Below are positions 1 through 11,639 of a DNA stretch of 64,000 nt, in pieces. Under the pieces are notes generated by a model. The model was given only the letters and a program-made list of their open reading frames with translations. It made no database searches and had not been told where the DNA came from. Numbering within the stretch: the stretch's first letter is position 1; every line of letters starts with the position of its first letter. Origin of the DNA: Microcyclospora pomicola. Its lineage: Eukaryota; Ascomycota; Dothideomycetes; Capnodiales. A program made the position numbers and the translations under genes. The stretch spans positions 190,030 to 254,029 of the forward strand of contig NHNY01000024.1 of assembly GCA_002786065.1 (NCBI GenBank), written 5' to 3'.

Positions 1-626
1 TGCCACTGAACCTGAACAATTACACTTGGAACCTGAGTCTTGTGAACCTGTACGTATCGCGAATGTACGGACGATGGGATAGGTGCGGCTAGACTGGAGG
101 AGGAAATTGTGGCCAATCAGAGCTTTCAACTGAAGTCACCTCTAACCTGTTGGCTTGCTGTCCATGGTGAACAACTTCTCCTCAGTACCGTAGAGACGAA
201 CACTCCTTCATCCGGTGCATGTGCAGTTACCGAAGGGCGGCAGATCTAGAGGTAGTATGCATCGACTGGAGTCACCGCGTACGATCTTCGAGATGTCCGC
301 TGGTCACGAGGGGATCAGATTACACAGGTTACGAGTGCTAATGCTTGATAATAAGCAAGGTACCTTGAGGTCTTGAGGCTATTCTTCATCAACACAAGAC
401 GCATCTGGTCATCTTGGGTTCTTGCCAGTAAGCACGAGTGTAGTATGCATGTCATCAACCATGGTCAGGCGTCCAGCGAAGGATCGTATGTAGAGATCCT
501 TCGGTCAGCGGCCAGCCATCTTGCAGATCGCCGAGCACCAGACTCAAGGATATATGCATCATGGGTTGAGACGCCGCGTGGAACCTCTCCTGAGTTCCAT
601 TTGACTACATACCCAGTTCATGAAGC
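1..626. other. Left-edge spacer, no gene seen
   Basis: There is no convincing coding region on either strand. The only open frame of note (373-630, +) has no recognisable protein character and runs into the start of the glycosidase gene. The stretch probably holds the promoter and 5' leader of that gene. Confidence 0.6.
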
Positions 627-2206
627 ATGAAGGCATCTACAGCTTCCCTTCTCGCGCAAGCTGTTGGGTACGCAGGGTTGGCCTGCGCGCAAGATAGCAC
701 AGGTCATGCACAACTCAATGGAATGACTGTTTTTGGGTATCAAGGATGGTACCCCATTGAGAAGGAAGGTGGCTCAAATGACAACGGAACCTCTTCGAAT
801 TACAAGTGGTTCTCACCAGCGAATGGTGTAACTCCCGGTCCCCCGACTTATCCTGACAAAGGTGGGTACATTATTGGATGATATATCTGCTTCAATATCT
901 TGCTGACAGGAGCTCTAGTACTTACGGATGCCCTACCATACACTCTTGACTATCCCGCAGAGTGTACGCTGGATACAAACTTCATCTTGGCAGATGGGAC
1001 GCCTGCTCAGTTCTTCGATAGCTTTTGCACGGGAGTGATCGAGGCTCACTTCCAATACATGCAGAAGTACAAGATCGATGGCGTCTTCGTACAACGGTTC
1101 TTCAGCGCAGCAACACCTAGTGATGGCACTTACCCTGGCGGCGTCATGGTACGTTCATCCTAGCAGAAAACAACCCCTATATTGCCGAGCAGATATGCAA
1201 CTTCATGCTTGTCAAGAACCCACACTGACGAGGAGACAGGTGCTCAATACCGTTCGCCAAATGGCCGAGAAGTATGGCAAGTACTTCGCCGTGGAGTACG
1301 ACCTTAGCCAGCTCAGTGCATCGTCCGACCACGACCAATACATCCAGATCCTGGAAAATGATTATGCTGAGAATGTCCAACCCCTATTCAACAGCTCGAG
1401 CTATATCTATCAAGATGGCCGTCCAGTCTTGGAAATCTGGGGATGCGGTATCAACTCAGACCCATCGACCGCGCTACCAGGTACCGCATGGCAGGAGATC
1501 ATCAGCGACTTCCACAACGCCGAGGACAAGCCCTGGCTCATTCTTGGTATCCCTCATAATTGGCTAGACTACAACAAGACTGGGAACGATCCGACCGACA
1601 ACTGGGGTGCTTACGCGAAGGTGGAAGCTCTCCAGCCCTGGCCGGTGGGTGCCTTCTCTTCAATCGATGACCTTCGCAGCGCTTTGCAGAACGAGCTCTT
1701 GCCTGGTAAACAGATGACGGACTCCATGGGGATCAAGTACTCGGGCGCCTTCACGCCAGGCGGTTCGAACAGAAACGCAGCCAGGACAGCGACGGACATC
1801 CCGCCTCTTGGAAACAGGTATGACTGGCAGACTCAGTAGCAAATTCGAGTGCCGAGTACTGACGTGCATTGGCGAATGCAGATATAACGGCACATTCTAC
1901 GAGGAAGAACTCAAACTCTTCACCAACGAGACCATTGTTCCGTTCTTCAACTTCGGCGCAATGTTTGACGAGTATACCGAAGGTTAAACAAAGCTAGACA
2001 TCACTCTTTGGCCATTTATTGACTCACGTTCCTTGACAGGTACGCAAATTCTGCCTATGCAACAATTCAAGAATTTACCGACGAACCCGAATCCGGGATT
2101 CATCGGGAGCGAAGACGACCAAGACGTATTCTACTATATGGAGCTTTCAGGGCAATATACCGCGGCACTGCATGAGCTCTGGGGACAAGCAGCATTATCA
2201 CCTTGA
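627..2206 (+). CDS. Secreted glycoside hydrolase, GH71/99-like family
   Basis: A five-exon gene read as 627-861, 910-1148, 1240-1817, 1882-1982 and 2040-2206, giving about 281 + 158 = 439 residues. All four introns have GT...AG ends and the joins keep the frame. The protein opens with a signal peptide (hydrophobic stretch ending ACAQ near residue 22), so it should be secreted. Near the start is the family hallmark GYQGWYP, and residues around 135-145 read KYKIDGVFVQRF, the conserved IDGVF(L/V)QRF strand of bacterial and fungal GH71/99-like proteins, often annotated as xylosidase/arabinosidase. A later MFDEYTEGTQILP segment also fits. The substrate is unknown; plant or fungal wall alpha-glycans or mannans are possible from related families. 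The start is the only Met giving a signal peptide. Confidence 0.8.
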
Positions 2207-2782
2207 TCCTAGACATAGTTCGAATGATTGGTCGCAGTCGGCCATCAATCCAATAAATCTATGGCTCGTTCGCGTTGACACAGAAACCTCCATTCCTTAC
2301 TCGCTGTAAGGTAGTACGACGGACAGCCACATGCATGATGTACATTGCCTTAGCACACGCTACATCGTCGAGGCGGAGGCTGGGGCCGAAGCAGGCGAGT
2401 ACGATTCAGGACAGCCCAGCTACCGTTTCCTCGGATGAGTCGTACTCAGCTCATCGCGATCGAAACCTCATATCACCATTGCTTCAGTTCACAGCTGGTC
2501 GGGTTGAGAGTACATAATACAACGGGGTCCGAGACCCTGAGTCTTGACTATGTCTACAGCTGCCACTTTCCTAGAGTAGGAATTCCAGCCGAAATAGTCT
2601 GGTTAGTGACCTGTCAAGTTACCAAATCGTGACTTGCTTATCTGCTGGAAGCGATCTTCCTACTTCTTCTAATTGCATATTACCTTCTATATTCCCAAAT
2701 AAAGTGTCGTTTACAATCGACTCTTTTAAAGTTCAGTTCCCTGCTACAGCTCTGAGGTCAACATCTAAGACTGCTCATTGCC
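2207..2782. other. Spacer between glycosidase and amine oxidase
   Basis: No gene seen. It holds the 3' end of the glycosidase transcript and an AT-richer stretch (about 2640-2750) just upstream of the amine oxidase start, probably its promoter. Confidence 0.55.
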
Positions 2783-5067
2783 ATGGCCACCCAGCAAGAA
2801 ATCGCCACCGAACTACCCGTCAGGACGGCCCCGCACAGCATCGTTCATCCTTTTGCACCAATCGATAAAGACGAAATCAGGGCGGCGGCTTCATTGATCA
2901 AGACACAATGGCCTGCCAACACCGATCTACATTTCAAGTCCATCACTTTGGAAGAGCCTGCTAAAGCGGAGGCAGTGCCATTTTTCGAGGCTGAAGTCCG
3001 TGGTGATACCCTTCCGTCGATCGACCGGAGGGTGTTCATCTCGTACTATCTTCGTCGAACTGTATGAGTATTTAGTCCCGACATGACGCGGACGTAGCGC
3101 TGAATATGCTTGCAGAACAAACTCCATGAGGCTATCGTCAACTTGACGAGCGGCAAGATTGAACACAATGTCCGGGTATGCATGACACTAGTACGGCTCC
3201 TCGAAGTTTTGTTCTGACCAGCAGACAGCTGGGGGCGAACATCCATTCTTCGGCCGACGGAGAGGAGATCGTCGCCATCGAACGAATTGCGCTCGAAGAC
3301 GAGAAAGTGCAGGCCGAAATCGCCAAGTTACAACTACCCGCCGGAGCCGTCATTGTGGTAGATCCGTGGATCTATGGCTCTGATGGTATCGATGATGACG
3401 AGCGACTGTACCAGGCATTTCTCTACATGCGCGATCCCGACAACCCCAATGAAGCAGATTCGAACCATTACGCTCTGCCGCTGCCTATCTCGCCAGTCAT
3501 CAACTGTGAGACGCTGAAGGTCATCCGTGTAGACATTCTGCCGACTGGTAAGGATAACACGATCAAACCCGTGCAGCCATGGACGAAGAAGCCGGCAAAC
3601 GAGTACCTTTCAGACTATCAACAGCTGCGGACCGATCTCAAGCCGCTTCATGTGGTTCAGCCGGAAGGCGTTAGTTATGCTGTTGAACAGCAGGGCACCT
3701 CGAGCATCATCGAATGGCAAAAGTGGTCATTCCGAGTAGGCTTCAATCAGCGGGAGGGCATGGTGCTGTATAATGTCCGCTACGATGGTCGACCTCTTTT
3801 CTATCGCTTGTCGTTGTCGGAGATGAACATTCCCTACGCCGACCCTCGACATCCATTCCACAAGAAGAGTGCTTATGACTTGGGCGATGCCGGAGCCGGT
3901 CTCTGTACGAATAATCTCAAGCTCGGCTGCGACTGTCTAGGTGATATCAGCTACTTGTCAGCTGTGCTCTCGAATGACCAAGGCGGACACATCGAAATGC
4001 CGAATGTCATCTGCGTACATGAACAGGATGCAGGTATAGGGTACAAACATACAAACTACCGGACCGGTCGTGCTGCCATCACTCGATCCCGGCAACTTGT
4101 GGTCATGAGTATCCTCACCATAGCTAACTACGAATACATTACAACGTTCCACTTCAACCAGGCCGGTGAAGTCGAGTATGAGGTTCGCGCCACTGGTATC
4201 CTTAGCACTCAACCCATCGACGAGGGCATTGAGGTGCCCTTTGGTACTGTCGTGCATCCAGGTGTTCTCGCCACTTATCATCAGCACATCTTCTCACTTC
4301 GAGTTGATCCCATGATCGACGGGCACAGCAATCGTCTCGTCTACGATGAAGCTCTTCCGATGCCTCGAAGCGACTTCAATCCGCACGGTACTGGTTACTA
4401 CAGCAAAGAGACTGTCATCGAACAATCAGGGGGCTATGATATCAACTACGACACCAACCAGACTTTCAAGATCCAGAACGTCGATGTCCGCAACCCAATC
4501 AACGGCAAACCTGTGGCCTATAAGATTCACGCTCCGCCTTTCCAGAAGATCATCTCCGACACCGAATCGTTCAATCACAAGCGAGCCGAGTTTGCGGACA
4601 AGAACATCTATGCTGTCAAACACCGCGACGGCGAGCTCTTTGCCGGTGGGAAATACACCAATCAATCTCGGGGCGGATCTGGTGTTAGGTCCTGGGCCGA
4701 TCGAAAGGAAAACATCGTGGACGACGATCTGGTCATCTATGTACAGTTTGGCATCAACCACGTAAGTCTGGCCGCAGCACTTTACATCCCTACCTCTGCA
4801 GCTTCCTTCCGAAATTGTGCTGACCATTGATATCCACCGCAGATCCCCCGCATCGAGGATTTCCCCGTGATGCCCTGCGAGATTATCAAGGTCGCGCTAA
4901 AGCCTGTGAACTTCTTCGACAAGAACCCGGCGCTGGATGTGCCGCCCAGCACGCAGTCGTTCAATAAGAGCGTGTTGGCGAGCGAGCGACATCACCAGGG
5001 TACCACGACCGGGACGGTGCAGGAGAATGGTGAGGTCTGCTGTGCAAGTGGCGAGAGCAAGCTTTGA
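2783..5067 (+). CDS. Peroxisomal copper amine oxidase (primary-amine oxidase, TPQ)
   Basis: Four exons, 2783-3061, 3116-3175, 3229-4761 and 4843-5067, give 698 residues, the usual size of the family. It should oxidise primary amines to aldehydes with release of ammonia and hydrogen peroxide. The family landmarks are all present: the catalytic-base Asp330 in YDLGD; the cofactor precursor Tyr414 in the NYEY motif, which self-converts to topaquinone in the presence of copper; copper ligands His464 and His466 in YHQHIF; and His624, whose codon ends exon 3 so that the H-IPRIEDFPVMP motif forms only after splicing. There is no signal peptide. The protein ends ESKL, a canonical PTS1, so peroxisomal import is expected, where catalase can remove the peroxide. 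The start ATG sits in a good context (gccATGG). Confidence 0.95.
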
Positions 5068-6107
5068 GAATGTTCCTTGATAGGAGCTATGTGCAAGGGA
5101 CAAAGTTAGATACCTTATGTACTGATGGGACATGACTGCTTGACTGTCCGATGGGCCCATCGCTGTTGCGATCCTACCTCCTATATAAGCTTTCGGATTC
5201 TATGGACATCTCCAATGCAGATATACTCGTCCTTAACACTGATACACTCATCGCAATCTAGCTTGAGATTACATCTACCCGTTCTGACTCGGCGTCTGCA
5301 TGAGAGCTGCTTGGCTACATGATGTGCATCGTATGGCGCACGTCACCTCGCATATTGTATTCGAAGCGACGGCCACGGTCTCCGGTGCGAATCTCGTGGT
5401 TGAATGGTAGCTGTGTGGCAGGGATGTTGTGCATTGTCGAGCCTTATCTGATGTCTCGCCGGACCTCGTACATCGTAACCATCGGGATCCTTGCCGGGTG
5501 CATATTCTACCTTACACACGACCTCCATCTCTCATACACATACTACATGTATCAAGTGAGGTGGTGTTACGTCAAGTAAAGGGGAGAGAAAGTACTGGAT
5601 ACGTGATTAGATTCCTCTGGCGGGCCGATGCTGGCGTGAGTGCCAGAGTTTCCCAGCCAGAACATCGCATCACATCATCCCATCCGCCTGCAAGTTTCAC
5701 CCCGCCACGCCCACCTAAAAGCGTCATCGCTACCTCTTTACTCGACTCTTCACGCCAAACTGCCGCACCAATCCAACTCTTCCCTTTCGTGCTACTACCG
5801 CACTTCTGTTACCGTTGATTCGGCATCGTTGACAACACCTGGAATTCGCATTTCGATTCACCGGATCTTAGCCTGGCTGGCTGTACAGCTGTCCCTCATC
5901 CTTCGCATCAGGGAACGTTGCGCGAGGCCGCCGACGTTCGCCTAACTTATCGCATAGAGTACTTATCACCCCTCATCGAGGCGCAGCCTTGGTCAGCCGG
6001 CCCTGTGCGCGATAGCCTTGAGCACACTTACGATCACCAACCTCACTCCCAAAATCCGCTAGACACCGCGACTTCGCCATACTCGTCCATCAGCTGTGCT
6101 CGTCGCC
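5068..6107. other. 1 kb spacer upstream of the Arg-rich gene
   Basis: No gene supported. The second half (5640-6107) is pyrimidine-rich with many CATC/CTTC runs, as in fungal core promoters and 5' leaders, and likely serves the gene starting at 6108. Confidence 0.55.
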
Positions 6108-9100
6108 ATGTCGGTTCGAGGCGAGAGGATCATCTACCGGGACGGCGAGTGGGAGGAAACTCCAGCCCCGCGAACGAAATACACCACCGTCAAGCGCTAC
6201 CAAGTCCCCGAATCGATTCAACGCAGCTCGGTCTACCGCGGTGAAGAGGAAGTCAAAGAGGACAAGATCATCATCCGGCGCGAGCGACGGGAACCAAGCC
6301 CGCAGCCCCCACCGAAGGAGGAGGTCGTCGAGTATCGCATATCAGATCGGGTACGAGAACGAGAGCGTCCCCGGGAGGAGGTGGACTACTCCTTCAGCGA
6401 GCGTGTCACCGAACGTTCGCCGAGGAGAGATATCTCTTATCGCGTCGTCGAGCGCGAGTCCGAGAGGGACGACGATCATCGCTCGCATTATTCTTCCCGC
6501 TCGCGCAATGCGCCCAGAAGTGAGGTGCGGGTGATTGCACGCGAGCGATCGGCGGTTCGCGCGCCATCACCGCCGTCGCCTGAACGAGAACGGGTGCGCG
6601 AGTTTCGCTTCGAGCGCGAGCGAGACTTTTCACCAGCTCGATCTCACCGAGACCGAGACGAGCGACCGTATGATGTGGAGCGCTACAGCAAGAGCACCGA
6701 ATACTTCGCTCAACCACAACCACAACCCATCATCATCACTCGAGAAGCTGCTCCACAGCCTATCATCATCCGCGAAGAGCGAGCTCCTCCTCGGGAAGTC
6801 ATCATTACACGACGGGAAGAACCACGCTTTGAATTCATCGAGCGCGAGGAAGTGAAAGAGCAGTCTTTGGTCAAGCGCGAAGAGCCCCCGCCACCTGTTG
6901 TCCCGGACGCTCCATCCTCGGCCCCCAGTCCTGCTTCCGAAAAGAAAGAAGCTCCACAAGAGGACTATTTCTACGAGCGTCGAGTCATCGAGCGGAGTCG
7001 TGAGCCGAGACATGACGATATTCGACCCAGGGATAGTGCCTCTCAGTACAGCAGCGATGACAGCTATGAATATGTTCGACGCGAACGAATTGTAGACGAC
7101 GATCGAGATCGCTCGCCACACCACAAACGCCACTTGGCTGAAGGCGCCCTGGCCGGTATTGCCGCCGGGGAGATCATCAGACATCACAAGCGGAGTCAAG
7201 GTGAGAAGGGACCCGGCCAAGCCAAGACTTTGGCTGGTGGTGCAGTCCTCGGAGCGGTCGGTGCAGAAGCCCTCAGCAGAGTCAGAAGTTTCCGCCGTGG
7301 CTCGCGAAGTAGATCAAGAAGCAGCTCTCGTGACCGCTCTCGTGGCGGTCGTCGGGATGGCCGCAGACAAAAGCAACGATCCAGGTCGCGGTCCAAGTCT
7401 CTGTCGCGTACACAGCAACTTGGTGGGCTCGCCGCTGTTGCTGCTATTGGTGCACTCGCGGGTTATGCGATCAAAAAATCCGGCAACAACAAAGAAACCG
7501 TGATCATAAATGACCATCATCGGCGCAGGAGTCGCTCGAGGAGACGACGAGCGAGTGCGGACGCATATGCCAGAAATGACGGCGATCAAGCTTTGAATCC
7601 GGAACATCGCAACAGGCGCATCGCTCAAGCTGGCCTAGCCTCTGCTGCTGCTGCCGGTATCTGGGAGAGGGTGCGCTCTAAGAGTCGAGGCGGGAAAGGA
7701 CGATCGAAGAGCAGAGTTCGACAAGGTGTTCCGATTGCTGCCGCTGGGCTTGGTGGTGCTGCCCTTGCTGGACTGTACGAGAAGAACAAAGCCGGTAAGG
7801 AAGCCAAGAAAGAAGCCATCATCGCAGACGAGCTTGGTAGAGGCAGGCGAAGGCGCAGCCGGTCGCGAAGTAGGTCTGCCCCAGCTCCATTTTCCGAGGA
7901 TGGAAGGAGTGTTGACGATCGAGGCTTGATAGCCTATGGGAATGATCCTATCTACCCTGATTCAGAGCGTGGCTACTACAGCGACGAGGAGCCTGGCAAC
8001 TATCGTCGTCGCCACCATGGTGGTAGCGATAGCGGTAGCAGTCCAGACACTAGACATCGTGGTGGTCGAAGTCGCTCGCGCGGCGGCCGTAGATTGGCCG
8101 AAGCTGGAGCGGCGACTGGTGCTGCAGCTCTTGCGGCCCACGAGATTGGAAGAAGACGGGAACGCTCTGAAGAGCGTCAAAGTGAGTGAATTCCGCAGAG
8201 TATGGATGCGGACCTTCACTGACTTGAGATGATGTAGGGACCGGGAACAACGATCCATACGCTTATCAAAACGCGCCATACGGCCAGAATCCGGTATACA
8301 GCCCTCCACCCATGGGTGATCATGCAAGGAACTTACCAGGGGGGCAGAATTACGGCTACGATAACAACCAGCACCAGCAGTACCCGGGCGGCCATTATTT
8401 CCCACCTCCGCCAACTGGTGAGAATGCTCATGAACCTGGCGGCGACCAACAGAATCCATACCCCGCATACAATCCAGCAGACTATGCAAATGAGAACAAC
8501 CACAGCCAGCCGTACGATCAACAACCTTACGGCGGTGGGTATGGAGACAGCAACGTAACACCGGGTCCACCCTTTCCGAACGACCTTTATGCTGGTTATC
8601 AAAGATATGGCGGCGGTCAGGGAGCCAGCAACGGTAATCACGAGGGCCACGATGGAGAGAGGAGAGGCCGAGATCCCGAGAATGTGAGTGCGCCCAACAA
8701 CGTCTCCTCACCGCAACACCACGCTGTCTCGCGAGAGGAGCGCGGTCGTGACGCTCACGAGGATGCGGGTACGTTGCATCAGTACCCGCACGTAAGGTCT
8801 TCCACGTCTATAATCCGTACTAACGTCCTGTCATCAGATGGTGTAATCACCCCGCGCGCTCGCTCCAACAGCCGTGTCAGGTTTGATCTTGGTTCCAACA
8901 TCGAGCACTCGCCTGAGACGAGCCGCAAGTCCGGTCAGCGCAGCACCGACACCGATGACAAGGACAGTAAAGACGGCGAGCGCTCGCACCGTCGACGAAG
9001 ACGAAAGCGCCACCACGGCGACGAGCAGCATCGCGATAACGAGACGTCGGACTCGGACTCCTCGGGCACTGTGGAGCTGCCCCCGCGGTTCGACGAGCAC

Positions 9101-9292
9101 GGGAACCGCAACGAAGACTCTTCCGGCGGCGATGCGCTGTCGCAGAAGATCAACGAGTTGCTCGCTGGTCATGGTGGTCTCGGCGAACTCCTAGGCGGAC
9201 TACTTGGGAGCGGAGACAGCCACGGCGGAAGCGGTGGTGGCGGTGGCGGGGATGACGAGACTCGCAGTGGGCGGAGACGATCTCGACGATGA
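6108..9292 (+). CDS. Large Arg/Glu-rich protein with DUF3824-type repeats, function unknown
   Basis: Best read as exons 6108-8181, 8238-8768 and 8838-9292, about 1019 residues. The ATG at 6108 has the context gccATGT; an in-frame GTG just upstream is not needed. The N-terminal third is highly charged (ERE/RER repeats, many REE blocks). The middle carries several Ala/Gly-rich short hydrophobic segments, each followed by basic SRSRS stretches, such as LAEGALAGIAAGEII and AAAGLGGAALAGLYEKNK. This alternation is what I recognise as the fungal DUF3824 domain. The C-terminal part is Tyr/Pro/Gly/Gln-rich and ends in a Gly-rich tail and RSGRRRSRR. Almost all of it should be disordered apart from the glycine-zipper-like segments. 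The function is unknown: the SR-like stretches could bind RNA or promote condensation, but that is inference. The second intron (69 nt) has no in-frame stop, so its retention would still give a full protein. Confidence 0.75.
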
Positions 9293-10261
9293 AGTGTTGC
9301 GTTAATGGATGGGGGATTGCTAGCCATGCCTCCGGTTCTTTCACGAATTGACGATTGATGATGACGTTTGACGGGTTGATCCATGATGGTTTTGTGAATT
9401 TCCATTGCTAGAGGAGTTTACGACCGAGAGTTCGGCCATACAGCACGACACCATCACTGGGTGGAAGCACGACATGGACAACGAAATATATGAGGTGCTT
9501 TACACGTTTTCTACATTCGTTTCTCACCGTGCCGAGTCATTTCTCTCAACTATAAGTTCTGCGAGTGCGTAAGCATTGTTGCCAGCCGGTAATCCTGCGC
9601 TTGAGGAACGGCATAGTATCGATACCCCCAGGCCGGCAACGACGTCGGGACGTCGAAATATGACCTCCTCTCCCCGATCATGGGCGCATGGAAAGGCGAA
9701 AGACCAGGTAAGGCAATTTAGTGTGCTGGCGTGATTTGCACTCCAGGACGCGCGATAGAATAGTGGGAAAACGGTAGAGGAAAGTAGAGTAAGGTAGTGA
9801 TGACGTTTCGTGGGGCATCAGCATTCGACAGCAGACTGGACGCCCGATGACCCCTCCGATGCAAGATACTGTATGACATCGCCGGGTTCCAAATTCGACC
9901 TTACCTTACACATCGTCTTCAACCTTACTTACTCTTCACCCCCAACAGATTCTGTTCTTGAAAGTACTATATCAGGTGAGTTCATCGACAGTCTTGCATC
10001 GCTGGCATCGATACCCACCTAGCATTGAACCCGTCTGCCCCCCACCACCACGGCCAAACCATGAACGTCACAGTCTCCCGCAGCAGCAGCAGCATCAGCA
10101 GCAGCAATCTGCACTGTCGCCTGCGAGCGAGAGCCATCTTCACCTCGTCCATCCGCTCATCAACAAGACACACCTGTCCTCCACGAACGACTCTTCTGAC
10201 GCCTCTACATAGTCCGCGAATTCTCACACCATACCTCCAACTTCGCTCGAACTCAAACAAG
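9293..10261. other. Spacer and likely promoter of the bli-3 homologue
   Basis: No gene seen. The decamer ATCGATACCC occurs twice (9618-9627, within the palindrome GTATCGATAC, and 10007-10016). The downstream end has a CAG-rich leader. In Neurospora bli-3 is blue-light induced, so this stretch is the place to look for light elements, but no exact known element is proven here. Confidence 0.5.
10081..10105 (+). repeat. Short CAG/CAT trinucleotide run
   Basis: Eight nearly uninterrupted CAG units, with one CAT, lie about 155-180 bp before the bli-3 start codon, probably in its 5' leader. It is a simple repeat and likely length-variable between strains. Confidence 0.7.
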
Positions 10262-11092
10262 ATGTCGTTCTCCAACACCGACACCGGCGCCAAGACCGCC
10301 GACCCCTACGTCGCCAAGAACCTCGAGGAGCCGTCGTTGAAGCAGAAGGTCGAGGATCTGGGCGCGTTTGTGGATAAGTCGAAGTGAGTTGCATGGAGTC
10401 TTCGGCAGGGCGGGGGGACCGGGGGAGATTTCTTTGTGGGTTTGGGGGCATACACTGACAGGTCGATGAAGGTTCTGCTTACTCACGTCTCGCACGCAAG
10501 ATGGCAAGCTGGTGACGCGAGCTATGGCTCTCGCAGCCAAGGAGGGCAATGGTGTTGGTATGTATCTGGAGCGAATGGAGGTGGGCATTGCTGAAATCGG
10601 AGGCTGACCTTTTCCTGCTTGCTAGACTTCATCTTCCACGCCAACTCCGAGTCAGGCAAGACCGATGACCTCGAGGCACACTCGGAAGTGAACCTGGGTT
10701 TCCTCAACAACAGTACGTATTTTCCTAGATCCCTATGTACGATCTCCTCATACAACAGCATGCTAACCCCCCTCCCAGGCGGCGAATGGGCCTCCATCTC
10801 CGGCGACGCCAAGATCGTCACGGACCGCGAGACCGTGCGCAAATACTACTCGCCCGCGCTCAAGGCCTGGCTGGGCGATCTCGGCGACGGCAAGCACGAT
10901 GGCGGACCCGAGGACCCGCGCATCATCGTCATCAAGGTCGTCAGCCAGACGGTCCAGTACGCCGTCAGCCGCAACACCGCCATTGGCAGCACCATCGAGC
11001 TCGTCAAGGGCATCGTCACCGGCGAAGCCCCCGCCGTCAACAAGCTGCGCCATCTCAGCGCCGAGGAGCTGTCGCAGATGCGTTCGTCGTAG
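10262..11092 (+). CDS. bli-3: Bli-3-like FMN-binding split-barrel protein (PNPOx-like)
   Basis: Four exons, 10262-10383, 10472-10557, 10626-10712 and 10779-11092, encode about 202 residues with every join in frame. The protein closely matches what I know of Neurospora blue-light-inducible protein Bli-3: it starts MSFSNTDTGAK, then has KNLEEPSLKQKVEDL, the split-barrel core LTSR...GKLVTRAMAL, DFIFHANSESGK, SGEWASISG and the highly conserved YYSPALKAWLGDLGDG..GGPEDPR block. The fold is that of pyridoxamine-5'-phosphate-oxidase-like flavin proteins. A specific reaction is not established. In Neurospora the gene responds to blue light through the White Collar complex; the clock gene frq lies 28 kb away in this window. 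The first intron starts inside the Lys codon before FCLLTSR. Confidence 0.92.
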
Positions 11093-11639
11093 ATGGCTAA
11101 TGTCTCGCTCGATAGGAGATGCGTGTCGTTGATTTGGTAGAAGTAAAGGCGAATAGCTTTGTCGAAATTCATGTCACACAATCTCATTTGGTGACTTTCA
11201 AAGTATGGATAGTGATTTCTTTTTAACTTCGCAAATGTGTTGGATGTAGAATTCTTGCCCACTGATGATACTGTGAACATAAGATGCTCTGCAAACCGAG
11301 TAAGCATGGATAGGAGGTGCATGTGATATGTCTTGGGCAATCTTCACAGCATCAACCCTTGTTCCCGAGACCCGGGCATAGTTTGATGTACAGAATTCCG
11401 TGCGACACAGGCGATTTGACCAAGTCGCCCGTATGGCTAGATGCTGCAATGAGTGGACCTTCTCCCTGGGAGTAAAAGTTCAGGAGGACGAAAATGGAAG
11501 TTATAAGGTGAAGTGGATAGTGCACATAACTAGACATACAGACACTCAATCGCTGATTCCCGAATTTTCTTTTTCGCCACGCTTGATGTTTTACCACGCT
11601 TTTCTCTCTTGACCTACAAATCAACACACCATGCTATCA
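11093..11639. other. Convergent 3' spacer between bli-3 and PHB2
   Basis: The two genes point at each other across 547 bp. Nothing coding is seen; the stretch is AT-richer and holds the two 3' UTRs. Confidence 0.6.

Noticed and set aside
373-630. 85-residue frame overlapping the start of the glycosidase gene
   Set aside because: No family resemblance, overlaps the real gene start and has a composition like noncoding DNA.
6630-7220. 196-residue antisense frame with hydrophobic stretches
   Set aside because: It is the mirror of the Arg-rich gene: codons for charged residues read backward give hydrophobic ones. No start context or family.
8312-9292. Separate gene starting at the Met at 8312
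   Set aside because: The GTGAGT donor at 8182 and TAG acceptor at 8237 join the two parts in frame, so it is the C-terminal part of the Arg-rich gene.
10846-11340. 164-residue antisense frame over the end of bli-3
   Set aside because: It is a shadow of the GC-biased third positions of bli-3 joined to spacer sequence.
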